A DNA stretch of 6,297 nt, taken from the NCBI RefSeq assembly GCF_022712295.1, contig NZ_JALAGT010000145.1, forward strand, positions 1 to 6,297, given 5' to 3'. Below are positions 1 through 5,310 of the stretch, piece by piece. The position numbers and the translations under genes are program-made. Below the pieces are notes generated by a model. The model was not told where the DNA came from. It saw only the letters and a list, made by a program, of their open reading frames with translations, and ran no database searches. The DNA is from Galactobacter sp. Lineage in GTDB: Bacteria > Actinomycetota > Actinomycetes > Actinomycetales > Micrococcaceae. The number at the start of each line of letters is the position of its first letter. Position 1 is the first letter of the stretch.

Positions 1-2
1 AT

Positions 3-98
3 CTTGAATATGTCGCGAATGAATTGAATGGTCGGCCGCGGAAGCGGCTAGAATGGTTTACGCCCGCGGAGTGCTTGCGGGAGGCCTTGCAGGCCTGA
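3..98 (+). CDS. IS30-family transposase, C-terminal end only (5' part outside the window)
   Basis: This frame is open from the window edge and ends in TGA at 96-98, giving 31 residues. They include LNGRPRKRLEWFTPAE, which matches the well-known end of the DDE integrase-like catalytic domain in IS30 transposases: a stretch of the form (V)A..LN.RPRK.L.W.TPAE shortly before the C-terminus. In the family this enzyme cuts and joins the element's ends through a copy-out circular intermediate. The DDE catalytic residues would lie upstream and cannot be seen. No start codon is present because the gene is cut by the window edge. The match is by recognition of the motif, not by a database search. Confidence 0.8.
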   Translation, partial: LEYVANELNGRPRKRLEWFTPAECLREALQA

Positions 99-108
99 TC
101 GACAACCG

Positions 109-134
109 TGTTGCAACCACCGGTTGAGACCGCC
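109..134 (+). repeat. Putative right terminal inverted repeat of the IS30-type element
   Basis: The 26 bases begin TGTTGC and contain ACC at 119-121 and TTGA at 124-127. Aligned without gaps to the IS30 terminal repeat as I remember it, in the same orientation, about 15 of 26 positions agree, including TGTTGC, ACC and TTGA. It starts 10 bases after the transposase stop, where the right end is expected. The segment also folds locally (CAACCG 103-108 with CGGTTG 121-126). The exact tip could differ by a few bases, because the matching left repeat is not in the window. Confidence 0.6.
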
Positions 135-221
135 GCCCGAAGCGCAGGACCGCGCTGAAGTTGGAAATCCAGCTGTAGTTCGGTTCAGGTCAGTGGCGGA
201 ACTGGCGCAATGCACAACGAG
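135..221. other. Intergenic stretch with no recognised gene
   Basis: This lies between the IS30-type end and the hairpin that follows DUF4191. I see no supported coding region, tRNA or known RNA here. It has only short local inverted repeats (AGCGC 141-145 with GCGCT 152-156, and CAGT 191-194 with ACTG 201-204). It may be native downstream sequence displaced by the insertion, or the remains of an older insertion. Neither can be decided from the sequence alone. Confidence 0.5.
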
Positions 222-257
222 GGGGGCGGTGACTTCCGTACCGAAGTCCCCGCCCCC
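222..257 (-). terminator. Hairpin terminator downstream of DUF4191
   Basis: The arms 222-236 and 243-257 pair at 14 of 15 positions (one T-C mismatch at 230/249) around a six-base loop. The stem is very G+C rich (GGGGGCGG against CCGCCCCC). It starts 27 bases beyond the DUF4191 stop codon and lacks a clear U-tract, as many actinobacterial terminators do. It could also stop transcripts leaving the insertion sequence on the plus strand. Confidence 0.7.
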
Positions 258-284
258 GCGTGTGGCCTCGAAGAGACTGACGGA

Positions 285-1070
285 TCAGCGCCCGCGCAGC
301 GCCTTGCGGTTGGGGCGGACCCGGTTGGGGTCGATGCCCTTGGGGATCGGCGGCTTGGACATGTTCAGGGTGGACAGGCGCTGGTCAACGGCCTTGATCT
401 CCTGACGGGAGATGGCCTTCTTCAATGCCTTGAGTTCCTTGCGGACCTTGGGGAGGGGGATCTGCCCGTCCTGGGATCCCGCGTTCACCACGGTGATCGG
501 CACGTTCTTCACCGCGCGGGTGACATTGCGCTTCACGCCGTCGGCCAAGGGGCGCACACGCGCGGTGGGGCCCTCGGTCACGAGGACCACGCCGGGCTTG
601 CCGATGGCCATGAACACGAGGTCCTGGTGCTTGGGGGAGACGGAGACGGGCTCCTCTCGGACGATCCAGCCGCGGCCCATGGTGGACAGCGCTGCGCCCG
701 AGGACCCGGGGCGGCCCTCGATCTGTGCGAAGGCGGCCTTCTCGGCGCGCCTGTTCATGTAGATCACGGCCAGCAGCAGACCGATGACCAGGCCGAGGAT
801 ACCGAAGGTGATCCAGTTGCCGATCAACCAGCCGAGCGCGCCGAGCACCACACCGGATCCCAGGAAGATCAGCAGCATGATCCACGGGACTTTGGGCTCG
901 GCCTTGCGGGTCATCTTGAAGACCTGCTTGATCTGAGACCAGCGACCCTCGCCCTTACCGGACTTACGGGCCGCCTTCTTGGCGTCCTTGGCCGCCTGCT
1001 TCTCGTCCTTCTGCGCCTGACGCAGCTGACGGATCTGTTCCTGGGCGGAGTTATCGAGTTTCTTGGCCAT
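285..1070 (-). CDS. DUF4191 family membrane protein
   Basis: The protein has 261 residues. It opens with a highly charged Lys/Ala/Gln-rich segment (about 5-40) likely to form a helix or coiled coil. Two adjacent transmembrane helices follow (about 63-80 and 84-104, with WIMLLIFLGSGVVLGALGW in the first). A soluble region of about 155 residues comes next and ends in a basic tail (PNRVRPNRKALRGR). This pattern fits the DUF4191 family, a conserved actinobacterial protein found next to lipA whose function is unknown. With two helices, both the basic N-terminus and the long C-terminal part are probably cytoplasmic. The ATG at 1070 is chosen because a TAGAAT -10 box ends nine bases upstream and no Shine-Dalgarno sequence is present. 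A hairpin between it and lipA suggests it is transcribed separately from lipB-lipA, although read-through is possible. Confidence 0.88.
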   Translation of the reverse strand: MAKKLDNSAQEQIRQLRQAQKDEKQAAKDAKKAARKSGKGEGRWSQIKQVFKMTRKAEPKVPWIMLLIFLGSGVVLGALGWLIGNWITFGILGLVIGLLLAVIYMNRRAEKAAFAQIEGRPGSSGAALSTMGRGWIVREEPVSVSPKHQDLVFMAIGKPGVVLVTEGPTARVRPLADGVKRNVTRAVKNVPITVVNAGSQDGQIPLPKVRKELKALKKAISRQEIKAVDQRLSTLNMSKPPIPKGIDPNRVRPNRKALRGR

Positions 1071-1079
1071 AGCGTGCCA

Positions 1080-1085
1080 ATTCTA
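1080..1085 (-). promoter_or_regulatory. -10 box of the DUF4191 promoter, near-leaderless start
   Basis: On the minus strand TAGAAT ends nine bases before the ATG. Transcription starting 6-7 bases after the box would leave a leader of only about 0-3 bases. No convincing -35 box is seen at 16-19 bases upstream, and no ribosome binding site lies before the ATG, which favours leaderless translation. Confidence 0.55.
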
Positions 1086-1119
1086 CCGGATGGTGCGGGC
1101 CTCTGGGCGCCGAACGTGA

Positions 1120-1162
1120 TGAAGGCGTCCACGCTTTCCGAAAATGAGCGTGGACGCCTTCA
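1120..1162 (-). terminator. Terminator of the lipB-lipA operon
   Basis: This is a perfect 16-bp inverted repeat (1120-1135 with 1147-1162, TGAAGGCGTCCACGCT and its complement) around an 11-base loop. It begins 46 bases after the lipA stop codon in the direction of transcription. The flank lacks a strong U-tract. It stands between lipA and the DUF4191 promoter, so it marks the end of the lipB-lipA transcript. Confidence 0.8.
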
Positions 1163-1208
1163 GCGTCGATGCGGCTGGAATCCCGTCCTCGTAGCGGTCA
1201 ATCCGTGT

Positions 1209-2288
1209 TCAGCGGGCCAACCCCGCCATGACGGTGGCGGCCTCCTGCCGTGCCTCGCCCTCGTCCTCGATGTGGGACAGGGAAGCGGGGACCTCCCGTC
1301 CTTGATGCCGCATGGCCCGGACCCAGAGCCGGCCTGCACGGTAGGAGGAACGAACCAACGGACCGGCCATGACACCGGAGAAGCCGAGTTCCTTGGCCTC
1401 CTCACTCAGTTCGACGAATTCCTCCGGCCGCACCCAGCGATCCACGGGCAGGTGGCGGGTGGTGGGGCGCAGGTACTGGGTCAGCGTGATGATGTCCGTC
1501 CCGGCCGAGCGGAGGTCGGCCAGCGCCTGGGAGATCTCCGAGCGTTCCTCGCCCATCCCGAGGATGAGGTTGGACTTGGTGATCATGCCGCGGGACTTGC
1601 CGTGCCCGATGGTGGAGAGGGAGCGATCGTAGCGGAAGGCCGGGCGAATGCGCTTGAACAGCCGGGGGACGGTCTCCACGTTGTGTGCCCAGACCTCGGG
1701 CTGGGAGTCCGCGACCACGTCCAGCAGGGACGGCGTCCCGTGGAAGTCAGGGATCAGCAGTTCCACGCCAGTCCCGGGATTGAGTGCGTGGATGCGGCGC
1801 ACGGTCTCGGCATAGAGCCAGGTGCCCTCGTCCTCCAGGTCGTCACGCGCCACACCGGTGACGGTGGCGTAGCGCAGCCCCATCTCCTTGATGGCGTTGG
1901 CGACCTGGTTCGGTTCCTCGCGGTCGATCTCCTTGGGGCGGCCCGTGTCTATCTCGCAGAAATCGCAGCGCCGGGTGCACTGGGATCCGCCGATGAGGAA
2001 GCTTGCCTCGCGATCCTCCCAGCACTCGAAGATGTTGGGGCAGCCGGCCTCCTCACAGACGGTGTGAAGTCCCTTGTCCTTCACGAGGGACTTCAATCCG
2101 ACGTATTCGGGACCGATCTTCAATTCGGCGCGGATCCAATCGGGCTTGCGGTCCACGGGGACGGCGGCGTTGCGCGCCTCGACGCGGAGCATGCGGCGCC
2201 CCTCGGGCGCCGGGGTGCCCGACGACCCGGAGCGGCCGGGTGCGGTACCGACCTGGGTTCCGCTTCCGGTTGAGCAGCAGCCGCTCAT
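1209..2288 (-). CDS. lipA: Lipoyl synthase (radical SAM, two 4Fe-4S clusters)
   Basis: LipA inserts two sulfur atoms into protein-bound octanoyl groups, completing the lipoyl cofactor of 2-oxoacid dehydrogenases and the glycine cleavage system. The 359-residue protein has both expected cluster motifs: C78-x4-C83-x5-C89 for the auxiliary, sacrificed cluster, and C104-x3-C108-x2-C111 for the radical SAM cluster. RSSY at 313-316, whose serine is an auxiliary-cluster ligand in the family, is also present. Other family segments include VTGVARDDL, ETVPRLFKRIRP and SNLILGMGEE. The ATG at 2288 overlaps the lipB stop as ATGA, so translation is probably coupled. It gives about 25 residues ahead of the usual N-terminus (APEGRRMLRVEARN), including Cys4-Cys5. 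No alternative start codon would keep the conserved APEGRR segment. The only internal ATG is residue 33. Confidence 0.97.
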   Translation of the reverse strand: MSGCCSTGSGTQVGTAPGRSGSSGTPAPEGRRMLRVEARNAAVPVDRKPDWIRAELKIGPEYVGLKSLVKDKGLHTVCEEAGCPNIFECWEDREASFLIGGSQCTRRCDFCEIDTGRPKEIDREEPNQVANAIKEMGLRYATVTGVARDDLEDEGTWLYAETVRRIHALNPGTGVELLIPDFHGTPSLLDVVADSQPEVWAHNVETVPRLFKRIRPAFRYDRSLSTIGHGKSRGMITKSNLILGMGEERSEISQALADLRSAGTDIITLTQYLRPTTRHLPVDRWVRPEEFVELSEEAKELGFSGVMAGPLVRSSYRAGRLWVRAMRHQGREVPASLSHIEDEGEARQEAATVMAGLAR

Positions 2289-2971
2289 GCCGAGACCTCC
2301 TCGCGGGGACGCGCGAGAAGGGCTTCCGGTTTGATCGCCGCCGCCAGGGTCTCGCGCAGCGCGGCCTCGAACACCGGGGCCACGTCCGTCACGGTGATGC
2401 TCTTGCCGGTTTCGTTGGCCAGCGTGGTCACATCCGCGTCAGCGATGCCACACGGGATGATGTTCTTGTACGGGGCCAGGTCGTTATCGATGTTGAGCGC
2501 CACGCCGTGGTAGGTGACGCCATGATCCACATGGATGCCGATCGCGGCGATCTTGCGGTCCGGACGTCCGGGTTCCAGGACCCAGACGCCGGCGCGGCCG
2601 GGAACGCGGACCCCCTCGACACCGTAGGCGCCCACGGTGTCGATGACGGCCTGTTCAAGGCGGGTCACATAATCCTTGATCGCGGTGACGTCTGCCAAGG
2701 GCAGGATCGGGTAGGCCACGAGCTGTCCGGGGCCGTGCCAGGTGATCAGTCCTCCACGGTCCACGTCCAGCACGGGTGTGCCGTCCTTGGGACGTTCGGC
2801 GTCCCCGGTGCGGCGGCCCGCCGTGTACACGGCTGGGTGTTCCAGGAGGAGCAGGTATGCCTGGGTGGGATCTGCCACGACGTCGGCATGAAGTCGGTGT
2901 TGGGTGTCGAGGGCCGAGGAGTACTCGACCGGGTCGGGTGCGTATCCGAGGTGAATGGTGGTCAAGGCCAT
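2285..2971 (-). CDS. lipB: Lipoyl(octanoyl) transferase
   Basis: LipB moves octanoate from acyl carrier protein to the target lysine of lipoyl domains and of glycine cleavage H protein, forming the substrate of LipA. The 228-residue protein is of normal length. It has the family signature RGGLITWHGPGQLVAYPI (72-89), the catalytic lysine in RKIAAIGI (K140) and the acyl-carrying cysteine in IIPCGIADADVTTL (C174), with YHGVALN (154-160) between them. All expected active-site residues are therefore present. Its last bases overlap the lipA start by four (ATGA), so lipB and lipA form one operon that supplies the sucB product encoded nearby. The ATG at 2971 follows a TAGGGT box by seven bases and has no clear ribosome binding site, suggesting a leaderless message. 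Confidence 0.96.
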   Translation of the reverse strand: MALTTIHLGYAPDPVEYSSALDTQHRLHADVVADPTQAYLLLLEHPAVYTAGRRTGDAERPKDGTPVLDVDRGGLITWHGPGQLVAYPILPLADVTAIKDYVTRLEQAVIDTVGAYGVEGVRVPGRAGVWVLEPGRPDRKIAAIGIHVDHGVTYHGVALNIDNDLAPYKNIIPCGIADADVTTLANETGKSITVTDVAPVFEAALRETLAAAIKPEALLARPREEVSA

Positions 2972-2978
2972 GAGACCG

Positions 2979-2984
2979 ACCCTA
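2979..2984 (-). promoter_or_regulatory. Candidate -10 box of the lipB-lipA promoter
   Basis: TAGGGT on the minus strand ends seven bases before the lipB ATG, so transcription would begin at or next to the start codon. No good -35 hexamer is visible at the usual distance. The DnaA-box-like sequence at 2995-3003 lies 10 bases further upstream, between the expected -10 and -35 positions. Confidence 0.45.
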
Positions 2985-2994
2985 AGACCTCACC

Positions 2995-3003
2995 TGTGGA
3001 TAA
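2995..3003 (-). promoter_or_regulatory. Perfect DnaA box sequence (TTATCCACA on the minus strand)
   Basis: The nine bases match the high-affinity DnaA consensus TTATCCACA exactly. They sit in the gap between the divergent lipB and kinase-like genes, in the lipB promoter region, and A+T-rich motifs are rare in this sequence. Only one perfect copy was found by eye in the window, so this is not an origin. Whether DnaA binds here is unknown, and chance is possible. Confidence 0.5.
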
Positions 3004-3041
3004 CTTCAGCGGGAATGACGCGAAGTGGGCAGACTCGTGTC

Positions 3042-4709
3042 ATGGAACCAACGCACGCACACCACGCACCTCGTCATGGCAGGCACGCCGCGCCGCGCCC
3101 GTCGAAGGCCGCCGACCGCGTCACGTCGGGCAGAACCGCCTCTCCTCCGGCGGGGGACAGAACGATCCTGGACGTCCGCGGCCAGGGCAAGCGTCATGCA
3201 ACGTCCGTGCAACCAGACGCCGTTCATGTCGAGTCGGCGGTGGTCGGCGGACAGGCTCGCGTCACGGTGGTGAGACGCGGCGACGTGAGCGGTGCGGTCA
3301 CCTTGCCGTCCGCCGGGGAATCCGTGGATGACCTGCTCGTGGAACGTGTCCCGCTGGAATCGGTCACCGAGGCAGACGCGCCCACGGAGGTTCCGACTGC
3401 GTGGGATCACCCGCACCTCGTCAAGGTCGTTGAGGCCGAGGGAAGGCGCCGCGGGGAACTCCTGGCGCACGTCCCTGGTGGCTCCGTCTCGGCCCTGCTC
3501 GCAGCCCGGGGACCACTTCCGGTGGGTGAGGCCGTGACGCTACTGGTTCCTGTTGCGCGGGCGCTGGCCCACCTCCACCGTCACGGGGCGGTCCACGGAG
3601 ACGTCAGTCCCGACAACGTCCTCTTCGATGCAGAGGGTGCTCCGATGTTGGTGGATCCCGGCCTGGCGCGTGCGCTGGGGGAGGCCCGGGCCGAGGGCGG
3701 AACGGAGGGCTTTTCGGCGCCGGAGGCCGTTCACGGTCGTGGCGCCGACGTGTTCGGGTGGGGCGCCTTGGCGTGGTTGGTCCTGACCGGTGAGGCGCCG
3801 GGGGAGGAACGTGACCGTGTCCCGCTCCCACTGCTGCGTCAGGACGTGGATGCGGCGGCCGCGCGGCTGATCGAGGACTGCCTCGCTGCGGATCCGCAGG
3901 AGCGGCCGCACGCCTCGGACGTCGGACCGGCCCTGTTGGAATGCCACAAGGCGACACCGTTGGATGCCACCGCGGCCGCGGGAGGCGACGGCGTACCCCT
4001 TCTCCGTACGCGGGCCCCGGCGCAGCCGCGGTGGCGGCGGCTGCTGCGCAGGCGCCGACCCGGCGGCGCCGGCCGAGTCACCAGGCCAGACGAGTTGGGC
4101 CGGACCCGTGGTCGGGGAACCGCCCGTCGGGCCACGGTGTGGGTGGTGGGTGCCGCTTCCGCCGTGGCCGTTGCGGCAGCGGTGGTCACCGTCGTGACCG
4201 ACGGCGGAACGGGCAACAGCCGTGCGCCCGCTACAGCAACCCACGATTCCGGAGTCGATCCCACGGCTGGCAGGCCCGCGCCAACGCGCGTGGCGGACTC
4301 CGGAGGGGAGCGCGTTCAGGCGGCCATGGCCGCATTGCCTGAGCTGGACAAGCAACGCACCGCCGCGCTGTCCGAGAGACGAGCGGGCGTGCTGGATTCC
4401 GTCTACGTGGACGGGGAAGGGCTGAAAGCCGACCGGGCGCTGATTTCCGGGCTCAGAAGCCGTGGAACGCATTTCGTGTCCCTGACCTCCAGCCTGAAGA
4501 ACCTGCGTCCTGCGGGTGAGGACGGCCAAGCCAAGGTTAGGGTCTTGGCGACCAGCGTGACGACCGGAACGGAAGTGAAACTCTCGGAGCAGACGACGCC
4601 TCGCGCCGCACAGACGCCGCGGGAACGAGAACTCGCCTTCACGCTGGTGCTGGCCGCGGGCCAGTGGCGAATCGAATCGGTGACGGTCGCGGATGCCGGC
4701 GACGGGTGA
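3042..4709 (+). CDS. Membrane-anchored Ser/Thr protein kinase-like protein, probably a pseudokinase
   Basis: The protein has 555 residues from the ATG at 3042. After a His/Pro-rich N-terminus, the kinase-like region runs to about residue 300. Visible elements are HPHLV (123-127), HVPGGSVSALLAARG, VHGDVSPDNVLF (catalytic-loop Asp 187, Asn 192), DPG in place of DFG (Asp 205), SAPE (225-228), DVFGWG (236-241) and ERP (287-289). The catalytic HRD is HGD. No glycine-rich loop is seen, and the expected beta-3 lysine position has VTVVRR (74-79). ATP binding and catalysis are thus doubtful. A basic stretch (RWRRLLRRRR, 330-339) precedes one transmembrane helix (about 364-386). The outer C-terminal part (about 421-555) is an alpha/beta region ending in GQWRIESVTVAD, reminiscent of NTF2-like domains. 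The start is uncertain: in-frame ATGs also occur at 2955, 2970 and 3015, and none has a strong ribosome binding site. 3042 avoids overlap with lipB. Confidence 0.8.
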   Translation: MEPTHAHHAPRHGRHAAPRPSKAADRVTSGRTASPPAGDRTILDVRGQGKRHATSVQPDAVHVESAVVGGQARVTVVRRGDVSGAVTLPSAGESVDDLLVERVPLESVTEADAPTEVPTAWDHPHLVKVVEAEGRRRGELLAHVPGGSVSALLAARGPLPVGEAVTLLVPVARALAHLHRHGAVHGDVSPDNVLFDAEGAPMLVDPGLARALGEARAEGGTEGFSAPEAVHGRGADVFGWGALAWLVLTGEAPGEERDRVPLPLLRQDVDAAAARLIEDCLAADPQERPHASDVGPALLECHKATPLDATAAAGGDGVPLLRTRAPAQPRWRRLLRRRRPGGAGRVTRPDELGRTRGRGTARRATVWVVGAASAVAVAAAVVTVVTDGGTGNSRAPATATHDSGVDPTAGRPAPTRVADSGGERVQAAMAALPELDKQRTAALSERRAGVLDSVYVDGEGLKADRALISGLRSRGTHFVSLTSSLKNLRPAGEDGQAKVRVLATSVTTGTEVKLSEQTTPRAAQTPRERELAFTLVLAAGQWRIESVTVADAGDG

Positions 4710-4735
4710 TGCACCACAAGGTGCCGCACAAGGAA

Positions 4736-4775
4736 GGGGCCCCAGCAACGCGACGTCATGCGCTGCTGAGGCCCC
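4736..4775. terminator. Bidirectional terminator between convergent genes
   Basis: GGGGCC (4736-4741) pairs with GGCCCC (4770-4775). Past a C-A mismatch, CAGCA (4743-4747) pairs with TGCTG (4764-4768), and three further pairs (4749-4751 with 4760-4762) close an eight-base loop. It lies 26 bases after the kinase-like gene and 22 bases after the small membrane gene that converges on it, so it probably serves both. No U-tract is evident. Confidence 0.8.
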
Positions 4776-4797
4776 AACGGGTGAAGAACGGCTGAAC

Positions 4798-5148
4798 TCA
4801 GTTCCAGAGGGTGGCGACGAGAATGTTGATGAAGGCCATGCCACCCACGGCGTGAGCCAGTCCGGTGGGCACGTCCTTGCCCTTCTTGGCCTTGTTGAAC
4901 CCGATGATGGCGGCGATCAGGATGATCACGGCGACCACCGTCTTCACGGCCACCTTGATGTGGTTCACGTCGCCGTCGCCGGCCTCGGCGATCCCGACGA
5001 GGGCCAAGCCGGTGACGACCTGGACGATGGCACCCACCAGCTGCCACAGGGTCACCGTGGGCTTCTTGAAGGTGGCAAGCCAGATGCCGAAAATCGCGGC
5101 CGCGCCGAGGATGTGCAGGGCGACGAGCACTGAGGTCAGAAAAGTCAT
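4798..5148 (-). CDS. Small integral membrane protein with four predicted helices, function unknown
   Basis: The 116-residue protein is almost entirely hydrophobic. Likely transmembrane helices are at about 3-26 (ALHILGAAAIFGIWLATF), 33-54, 64-84 (VVAVIILIAAIIGF) and 97-115. Short charged loops separate them: FKKPT, EAGDGDVNH and NKAKKGKD. By the positive-inside rule the Lys-rich loops after helices 1 and 3 are probably cytoplasmic, which puts both termini outside. Histidines occur in or at the edge of helices 1, 3 and 4 (His12, His63, His99). I do not recognise the family with confidence, and metal or haem binding would be speculation. The gene has its own promoter directly upstream and a shared terminator downstream, so it is a single-gene unit between sucB and the kinase-like gene. 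Confidence 0.82.
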   Translation of the reverse strand: MTFLTSVLVALHILGAAAIFGIWLATFKKPTVTLWQLVGAIVQVVTGLALVGIAEAGDGDVNHIKVAVKTVVAVIILIAAIIGFNKAKKGKDVPTGLAHAVGGMAFINILVATLWN

Positions 5149-5154
5149 GACTCC

Positions 5155-5184
5155 ACTTTAGTTGCGACTTCTACGGTCTGTCGA
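5155..5184 (-). promoter_or_regulatory. Promoter of the small membrane protein gene
   Basis: On the minus strand TCGACA (5179-5184, five of six consensus -35 bases) and TAAAGT (5155-5160, -10) are separated by 18 bases. The -10 box ends six bases before the ATG, so the transcript would begin at the start codon; the intervening GGAG is too close to act as a usual ribosome binding site. An inverted repeat, ACTTC (5167-5171) with GAAGT (5183-5187), overlaps the promoter and could be an operator, but it is short. Confidence 0.65.
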
Positions 5185-5218
5185 AGTAGGGAAGGCTTGC
5201 CTGATGTGCATGCACCAA

Positions 5219-5262
5219 AGCGGCCCCTTCCGCACCTGTTCTCAGGTGTGAAAGGGGCCGCT
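5219..5262 (-). terminator. Strong hairpin terminator of sucB
   Basis: The arms 5219-5238 and 5243-5262 pair at 19 of 20 positions, with one C-A mismatch and one G-U pair, around a TTCT tetraloop. The base of the stem is AGCGGCCCCTT with AAGGGGCCGCT. It starts 48 bases past the sucB stop, and the minus strand continues with a few T residues. It is the most stable-looking hairpin in the window and separates sucB from the next gene. Confidence 0.88.
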
Positions 5263-5279
5263 CGAGGTGTTGCAGTTCG

Positions 5280-5304
5280 GACGCGAACTACTCTGACGCG
5301 AACT
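5280..5304. repeat. Short direct repeat after sucB
   Basis: GACGCGAACT occurs at 5280-5289 and again at 5295-5304, 15 bases apart, between the sucB stop and its terminator. The first copy also forms a small inverted repeat with AGTTCG at 5274-5279 (CGAACT 5284-5289). It may be a local duplication. No function is evident. Confidence 0.5.
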
Positions 5305-5310
5305 GGCGGA

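Larger units (their letters stand above)
1..134 (+). mobile_element. Right end of an IS30-family insertion sequence (partial)
   Basis: The left edge of the window lies inside an insertion sequence. Two independent signals support this: a reading frame open from the left edge that encodes a recognisable IS30-type transposase C-terminus and stops at 96-98, and, 10 bases later, a 26-base stretch resembling the terminal repeat of IS30. The outer boundary near 134 is inferred from that resemblance. The left end, most of the transposase and the target duplication are outside the window, so whether the element is complete cannot be judged. It sits about 150 bases beyond the end of the DUF4191 gene, so it interrupts no gene visible here. 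Confidence 0.75.

Noticed and set aside
24..54. Promoter-like TTGAAT (24-29) and TAGAAT (49-54) with 19-base spacing, possibly driving a small RNA ending at the 222-257 hairpin
   Set aside because: Both boxes and the GCCGC-GGAA-GCGGC hairpin between them lie inside the IS30 transposase reading frame, which explains the sequence better. An outward promoter in the element is possible but unsupported.
128..178. Short plus-strand frame after the transposase (…RRTALKLEIQL, stop at 176-178)
   Set aside because: It is only 16 codons between two stops with no start codon. It could be a remnant of an older gene but cannot be supported.
124..405. 93-codon plus-strand open frame starting with TTG
   Set aside because: It starts inside the IS30-type terminal repeat, crosses the DUF4191 terminator and is antisense to DUF4191. 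It has no domain or ribosome binding site.
210..2273. 687-codon plus-strand open frame
   Set aside because: It is antisense to DUF4191 and lipA, both certain genes. The translation is low-complexity (Gly/His/Asp/Leu) with no domain, as expected for a shadow frame in G+C-rich DNA.
2003..3331. 442-codon plus-strand open frame
   Set aside because: It runs antisense to the lipA 5' part and all of lipB, then out of frame into the kinase-like gene. The product is Arg/Gly-rich with no recognisable motif.
3540..4844. 434-codon minus-strand open frame opposite the kinase-like gene
   Set aside because: The plus-strand frame has clear kinase motifs, while this one has none and runs across the 4736-4775 terminator.
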